Below are positions 57,678 through 64,000 of a DNA stretch of 64,000 nt, one piece after another. The position numbers and the translations under genes are program-made. This stretch comes from Byssochlamys sp. IMV 00236 (taxonomy: Eukaryota > Ascomycota > Eurotiomycetes > Eurotiales > Thermoascaceae): positions 1 to 64,000 of the forward strand of contig MSJH02000674.1 in NCBI GenBank assembly GCA_001931875.2. Reading direction: 5' to 3'. The notes under the pieces are model-generated. The model searched no databases, was not told the origin of the DNA, and was given only the letters and a program-made list of their open reading frames with translations. How positions within the stretch are numbered: the first letter of the stretch is position 1; each line of letters starts with the position of its first letter.

Positions 57678-59453
57678 CTACAGACCATTGTTAGCGCAGG
57701 AGAAAGCGCTGCCGACGGTGCCAGCTTCGTAGCTCAGGACAACACTGTCAACGGAGGCCTTTGGAAGAAAACAGTCAGTCATCATTCTCGGTAAAACGTG
57801 GTGTATGTGTGAACTTACGTAGGTGCCAGGGCCGAGGAAGAATAGACCGGCCAGGATGATGAGGATATTAACAATGAACCCAATCCAACCACGGATACCC
57901 CGTTTCCTATAGAAACCAGGGCCATAGTCCGCACGTCGCATCCGCAGGTAAGCGACACCCCAGAAGATAAACCCAAAGAAGGAGTCGAAAAGTGAACTCA
58001 TGATGGACAGAAGATCGGAGAAGAAGGGGATAACCTCAGCGATGATCCACGCCGCGATCCAGAGAACCGCTAGGATGCCAGCCCAGGAAGCCCAGCCCAC
58101 AACTGTATGGTTGCTCTTGTGACGTGTACCTTCGAAAATGCGGAAGAAGATGAAGCGAGCAGAGACTGAGGCGTACAGTACTCCCAAAAAGATCAACGTC
58201 GGTATCATGAACGAAAAAGACACCTTTTTGTAGACTTCATCACCCAGCGAGCCGAACGCCGGAGAGGTCATATACTGGTTTCCAGTATAGGCGTAGACAA
58301 CCGCTCCTACTATGCTGAACACAACCACTTCCGCGACTGTGACGGCAGTGACAGCTTTCCAGAAGTCCTTGGGCTCCTTCATCTCCGCGATGAAACTGGG
58401 CAGTGTGATCTGACCGATGAATGTATAGCTGATATTCAGGAATGCGCTCATGCCTGACACGAAGGTCGTTCCGGCGATAGGGATAGCCGTTACAATGGGG
58501 TTTCCACCAACAGCGGCATTGGGATTCGGATCAAATCCCGCGGGATGGGGCTCGATCGCTGCGAAGATAGTGGCGAGGAGTACCGAGATGAAGGTGAAGA
58601 AAGCGGAGAGAGTGGCAGCTTTCGACAGTGTATCGAACGTTCGAGGCAATGAAAAAACCCAAGAGATCACTGCGGCCACGACAGTCCAAACGATGGTGCA
58701 AGTTCCACCGCCTGTCATCGTGTTGAGATACTTCGCACCCACCAAGCAGTGGAGACCCTGAAAAGCGTTAGGGCATTGTGAAAACATATAGACATGAGCC
58801 TTCATACCTGAATGAAGGTGTTGTTCAACAGGAACATGATGGCCGTCACCCACCATGCGATCCTGGAGTCCCAGAACAAATACTGGCCAATATCACAAAC
58901 ATCACGAACTTCTGGATGGCGTAGGCAGAATTGCCTAAGCGAGTGTCAGCATTGCAGATCCGGGGACATGCTTCCCGATAAGGTTCCACATACCAGACGA
59001 TAAGTGAGGTATAGAGCACTAGAGCGGCCACCACGACAGTCAAGATCAAGCCCGGGACGAGCCCCAGGATCGAATACGACCACGGAAATGACATGATGGC
59101 CAGGCAGATATACTCCGAAAAGAGCAATGCGGCGGTCTGCGCAGATTTGTTAACATTGTCCCTTGCGCAGATGTCCATCAAACAGCACTGCCCACCTTTT
59201 GCCAACTGCATGTTCGGTACTTGATCGCATTCTCCGCTTCCAGCTCGACCTGTCGACTCACACTGAGCCTATCGACGGAGGTATTCGAGTGGATGGGCGC
59301 AATGCGACTGTTCCTCCGTTCTGAACTTTGGTCCTCGAGATCGTAACCGTCTTTCAGTTTGGGAACCTCATGTCCACTCTTCTCGGAAGGCGACTGAGAT
59401 CCGTGACTGTTCCTGCGGGCGACATAGTCCCAGGAGTCGTGATTCATCGCCAT
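57678..59453 (-). CDS. amino acid transporter, AAAP family (MTR-like)
   Basis: Predicted 515-residue plasma-membrane carrier for neutral or aromatic amino acids, like Neurospora Mtr. Exons 59453-59196, 59136-58994, 58934-58808, 58757-57819 and 57758-57678. A hydrophilic, Ser-rich cytoplasmic N-terminus of about 75 residues ends in KYRTCSWQK. About eleven hydrophobic spans follow. Family marks are EYICLAIMSFPWSYSILG, HPEVRDVCDIGQYLFW, NNTFIQGLHCLVGAKYLNT and GMSAFLNISYTFIGQITLPSFIAEMKEPKDF. Exon 3 uses the frame giving HPEVRDVCDIG; the other open frame there matches nothing. The last exon encodes a short tail (ASVDSVVLSYEAG). Substrate assignment within the family is not possible by eye. Confidence 0.92.
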
Positions 59454-62256
59454 TTCACTGAACGAACCGTCTCCTTTTGTAGGAGAGCGACCGGCAGAGA
59501 GAGAAATTCAATTGTGAAGACCCTCGGACACATGTGCCACCTTCGTATTATACGGCGTTTATCTAGACCGACGACGCGAGGAGATATTCAACATATCAGG
59601 AAAGGGAGTCCCCGATAAAGAAAACGACCAGCTCTGGGCGAGTTGAGACACGACAGGCGTCTTTATCAAGCAGAGCAATTGTCAGGCGGCCCGGAGCCTC
59701 GCACTAATTGGCGCAGCGCTGATCCCAATGGCGGCAACTGATCCTGAGGCGGAGATAAGTATCAGTCGAGATAAGCTCAGGTCCAAACCACGACTGCGGA
59801 ATGGACAATAATAATGGAGGAACCCGTGTTAAAAAAAAATCCACGAGCGAGAAAAGCAGATCTGGATATCTTTATGCAGCGGCGACTATTTTTGTTCCAC
59901 CGACACGGCGCTATCCACTCGCCGAAAAGAGCGAAGATTGAGGCCGGTAATGACGTGCTTGCGGGCCCAATATTCGCTATCCCGGGTCAGTACGACAGCC
60001 GATACGTCGAGCAACACCAAGTACGATCTGGGATGTCTTTGTGGAGCAGACAGAAAACGTGGTTTGTGCGTGGTCTGCAGAGATCTCGTCGCTAGGGCAG
60101 TGTTCGAGACTGGCTTCTCCCGCTGTCAAGCGTTGCCTCTGTTCAACTGCAGGGTCTGGATTTGCAATAATGTCTCCATCCATCTGCCAGAAATCATAAT
60201 CATCCTGGTCTTCCGCATTATTATCATCGTCTCCACTGTCCAGGAAATCCGACTCAACTAATAGCGGTGCAGCCAAATAATAATAATAATGCATGCCAGA
60301 TAGAGTACAAAGTATACTGGCTCCCAATCCGGCACAGCCGATTTCCGCGCGGAGAGAGCGGCAGGCGCAGACGCCGCCCCCGCCTCCATTTTCTCCAGGA
60401 ACAGCTAATTGTTAGTTGAAACTTGCTATCTGACGTCCACGACAAACTGCAGACGGCCTAATAATGATTGATTATTATTATCATATCATCATATTATCAT
60501 TCTGCTCTCCGTGCTCTTCACCATCTCACCACTGCAACGTCTCAACATCTCAACATCTCAATCCCTCAACTCCATGGCCCCCAAGAAAGCTTCAGCCCCG
60601 CTGTTGCAGAGACTTCTCAGCCTAGTCGTGACTAGGCCAACCAGTCCGGGGTCTGTGTACGGCATACGCAACCACCCAACGGGGTCTCCGACTCCATTTG
60701 CAAGGTTGTAATTAAAATACTCCCTCGGTAGCAACAGCCCCAGGCGCCAGCCAAGCGCCGCCACCGCGTTCGGGAGGCGTTGAACAAACATCGCCCCCTT
60801 GATGTCATCCCATGGAAGATCTCGACTCGCGTTTGGTCTCGCCAGGGACACGATCGAGGCTAAAATGAAGTCCGGTGGAAGCGACTCCAGTAATGAGCAT
60901 CAATCACTCCCTTCACATTCATCCTGTGTCACGACTTACTAGTACTAGGCCCCTCTGGCGCAAAGAACAGGAAAAAAGAACGAAAAAAAAAAGAGGATTA
61001 GTGAATGTGAGCATCTGTCATCCATGGAACCGCCCATATAGCGCAGGCATCGACTTTATACGGTTCCTGAAGAGAACGCATATCGGCTGTTTTCATCATC
61101 TCAACGATGCCGTTTTCATATCCACTTTCGTCACAATGGTATGGCTCAACCGCCTAGTCCGGGCTTTTTTCCTCCACGCCGAGATCGAACATAGGATTCC
61201 AGAACAAATCCATGATTGGTTCGATCGCTGCCCCTCCATTCCTCGACAATGACATTCCGTCGTCTTTTATCATATTGAGGCTCATTTAGGTGCATGGCCG
61301 ATCTTGGTCTCCGCTTTACTTTATTGATCAGATAGATCTTGTGGCGCACGCATCTTGCAGCAAGTCAAGTTCGTGACCTGTGCGCGACTTGCACATGACA
61401 TCGTGCGCTTCAACCTCGTATAATTTTTAATCCCAAGCCCTTACGCATTAAGCGAGATTGAAATAGGCATGGTCCCAAATAAGAATATCTCTTCTTGGAG
61501 CGGAAGCTGGGAACGAAAACCTGGGGCGGCTTTTTGGCACGCGGATGCCTTTCTGTCCGACTCACTACCATGTGAGGTGGTACTTCGCGCAAAAAAAGAA
61601 AAAAAAAAAAATCGAGTAAAAGGAGGGGGGAAGCTATCAACATGTGAAGAGAGCACGATAACTATTGACGAGAATGGTTGAATTGAATTGAACAGGCTAA
61701 ACGATCTTAGAACGCCTCAGTCGTAGGTGGCCGCTTGATCAGGGACAAAGTGCATCCAAGGCCTATTCGGAAGTCTTTACCGGACAACCTCCTAATTCGG
61801 CACTTCCCAGGGTTCAAGTTGAGCTTCTCACAACCAAGAATCAGTCACGTGGGCTATAGTTACATTCCCATTGAAAGATGCTACAGATGCAAACGAGTTA
61901 GTAGTGCTCTAAATGCGGGACATCAGCTAGGTAGGTACCTAGATGGATGGTTAATCATTATGGTAAGGTAAGGCGACAGGTCGCGACTGTTATCTAGGTT
62001 TGCGCGAATGTGATAGTATCTTTTCCCCGGAAAATATCGACACGGGTGATTGAGCGGTCTAGCATTTCCCAATGTACATCATTACGGAAATACACTGAGA
62101 GAACTCGATAACGACGGAACTTAAGAGAAAGAGAACGAAGTTTAGAAAAAAGAAGTTAAGAAAACTTTTGAATTGCCAGTCCACTGCACTCCGATCCGAT
62201 GGTATTATGTATGTACAGAACAACAGAATACAAACAGCCTTTTGCTTTTGTTTTTT
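59454..62256. other. 2.8 kb intergenic region, no supported gene
   Basis: Contains the promoter of the amino acid transporter and the 3' flank of HAS1. Minus-strand frames at 59977-60294 (acidic, Asp-rich) and 60558-60791 look mildly protein-like but share no family and could not be joined into one gene. Plus-strand 60574-60711 opens with a good leader (repeated CTCAACATCTCAACATCTCAA) but stops after 45 codons. A/T microsatellites lie near 60284 and 60466-60500. Confidence 0.4.
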
Positions 62257-64000
62257 TCAATCGTCGTCTCGTCTCCGCTTGAATCGCGCGCCCTTGGGCT
62301 GACTACCATAGGCTCTTCGTCCCTGCACCTTCTTGTCTCGGCTCATGCTGGCTCCTAGCGTGATATCGACACGCGGGGGCGTCGTGAAACCGAAGCTCTT
62401 GGCGACCTTCTTCAGATCAAGCTTGTTGATGTCGAAGACGGATCGGAGCGAGTGAGAAGCGTAGGCGTGAAGGTATGATCGGTATCCTTCCTTCGCGGAC
62501 TATCATACATTGTTAGTTGGTGAATCTGTAAATAATGTTCGAGGGTGAGGGAATGATCTTACCTGGTTCAGATAGTAGTTCTGTCCGATCAGCTTCTCTA
62601 GCTGGGACTGGATGTTGACAATGTGTTTGGCGGGGAACTCGAACTCCACGACGGGGACACGAGCTTCCTTCAAATGGGTGAGGAACCCAACTTCGGACGG
62701 CTGCAGGAACATCAGACTGCGGCCGACCTTGCCAGTAGTACCACGAGCGGTACGTCCGACACGGTGAATGTAGTCTCTGGGCTATTGTGGCTTTCGTTAG
62801 TATTGACTTGATTGAAGATTCATCCAGACTTACATCGTCGGGAGGGTCCAGCTGCACGATATAGTCGACTGCTGGGATATCCAAACCTCTGGCAGCGACA
62901 TCTGTGCAGATCAGGGTTCCTTTCTCGGCGTTACAGAACTCAAAGAATGTGTTTGTACGCTTCTGCTGCTTCTGCTTTCCATGGAGTGCTAGGACGGGAA
63001 GATCGATCTGGCCGCATTGTCAGTATCAAGATCGATTGGCATACATCCCCTGTGTACTTACGTAGTTTAATAGCTCTGAGTAGTACTTGACGGAGTTACA
63101 GCTGGAAAAGAAGACGATGATCTTCTTCTTTTGGTTCTTCTTCAGCAGGGCGAATAGGAGCAGGAAGCGCTTGTCGGCTTCACAGATGATATAGCCTTGC
63201 TCGACTCCGTCCACCGTGCTGTGCTCCTTTCTGTGGTCGACATTGATGTACAGCGGCCCGGGTTTGAGCGATATCCGCGCCAAGTCCTCGACCTTGGTTG
63301 TCTGTGTTGCGGAGAACAGCATCGTTTGTCTGTTGTCCTTGGGGAGGATAGAGATGATCTGTCGAAGTTCATCCTCGAAACCGACCTCCAGAATCCTATT
63401 TACGACTATTAGACCTATTTGCCAACTATAACCTCAAGTGGGACTTACCGGTCAGCTTCATCGATGACCAGAGACTTCAAGTTCTTGAAAACGAAGCCTT
63501 CAGTCGATCGAAGGTGGTCCAGCAGACGTCCGGGAGTGGCGATCAAAAGATTCACACCCTTGGCGAGCTTCTCCGCTTCCGCTCTTCTGTTTGCACCTCC
63601 AATGACGACTCCGTAAGTCTGAGAGTGATGATGGGCCATGAGCTCACGAGCAACTCCGAAGATCTGCAGGGCAAGTTCTCGAGTGGGGGTGATGATGAGA
63701 GCTCCAGTACCTGACGTGCAAAGTCAGAATTCATATCCTAACAGATTTTGAACGGAACACAACATACCATTCCTAGGCTTGAACTTCAACGCTCGCAAGA
63801 GCTCCACAGCGGGAATCAAGAAAGCCAGTGTCTTTCCCGATCCAGTCTTCGCAGCTCCCAGAATATCGCGACCAGCCAACGAGGGCGGGATTGCCCGCTG
63901 CTGGATCTCCGTCATCTTCGTAAAACCCATATCCTCAATCGCCTTCATGGTCGGCTCTGACAATTGCAAATCGCTAAAGTTCTGGGGCACGGAATCTTCC
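62257..64000 (-). CDS. has1: DEAD-box RNA helicase HAS1 (5' end beyond window)
   Basis: Nucleolar ATP-dependent RNA helicase for 40S and 60S ribosome assembly. Visible exons: 64000-63768 (cut by the edge), 63710-63449, 63396-63062, 63007-62834, 62781-62563 and 62499-62257. Motifs in order: Q motif [19 protein letters not shown], Walker [27 protein letters not shown], the SAT box [22 protein letters not shown] and HRVGRTARG. The C-terminal extension ([18 protein letters not shown], then [13 protein letters not shown]) is the DUF4217-type tail that marks HAS1, and the end is basic ([10 protein letters not shown]). The missing part should be the variable, charged N-terminal extension. Confidence 0.95.

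Noticed and set aside
61860..61935. Short CYRCKR-coding piece resembling a zinc-cluster start
   Set aside because: Only two cysteines with the right spacing, then the frame loses all resemblance to Zn2Cys6 proteins.
1..64000. CRISPR arrays, rRNA, bacterial operons or riboswitches
   Set aside because: No regularly spaced repeats, rRNA cores or TPP-type CUGAGA architecture were found, and gene structure is plainly eukaryotic.

Overview
The window reads as nuclear DNA of a filamentous ascomycete, most likely an Aspergillus- or Penicillium-like member of the Eurotiales. Genes lie on both strands and are broken by many short introns (about 40-170 nt) with GTANGT-type donors and CTAAC/CTGAC branch points. 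The protein families are typical of these fungi: benA-type beta-tubulin, a Zn2Cys6 regulator, an FcyB-like permease, a DUF2236 oxygenase and an MTR-like amino acid carrier. No bacterial operons, CRISPR arrays or confident tRNA/rRNA genes were seen. From memory and unchecked, the order Ca-ATPase, beta-tubulin, SUMO, APS kinase, glycine-cleavage T protein recalls a conserved Aspergillus chromosome block.

Layout. Bases 1-3560 are an extremely AT-rich, gene-free block with the marks of repeat-induced point mutation (RIP). Bases 3561-13200 look accessory: a Zn2Cys6 regulator, a 56-residue Cys-rich protein, a half-size ABCG transporter and a decayed metallo-beta-lactamase-like gene. From 13.6 kb on the content is mainly conserved: a CUS2/Tat-SF1 splicing factor, beta-tubulin, a DUF2236/MpaB-like oxygenase, a purine-cytosine permease and a large calcium P-type ATPase. 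A 3 kb gene-free stretch with a GATA-site cluster follows, then a cyanamide-hydratase-like HD protein, nucleoporin Nup84/Nup107, SUMO and a small charged protein.

The right third holds a fused alpha-beta succinyl-CoA synthetase-like gene, a hotdog thioesterase, V-ATPase subunit C, APS kinase, an unrecognised 515-residue protein, an FAD monooxygenase, the glycine-cleavage T protein, an amino acid transporter and, cut by the right edge, the DEAD-box helicase HAS1.

These are mostly independent housekeeping genes. Loose functional themes are ion and pH homeostasis (Ca-ATPase, V-ATPase), mitochondrial metabolism (SCS-like fusion, GCV T, thioesterase), sulfate and nitrogen metabolism (APS kinase, permease, HD hydratase) and RNA/nuclear processes (CUS2, HAS1, Nup84, SUMO). 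Exon boundaries were assigned by eye from splice signals, reading frame and family resemblance; no alignment or database search was run. The most unusual items are the SCS-like fusion with an 8-nt internal exon and no visible ATP-grasp glycine loop, the SUMO gene that ends directly at its Gly-Gly, the decayed hydrolase and the RIP block.
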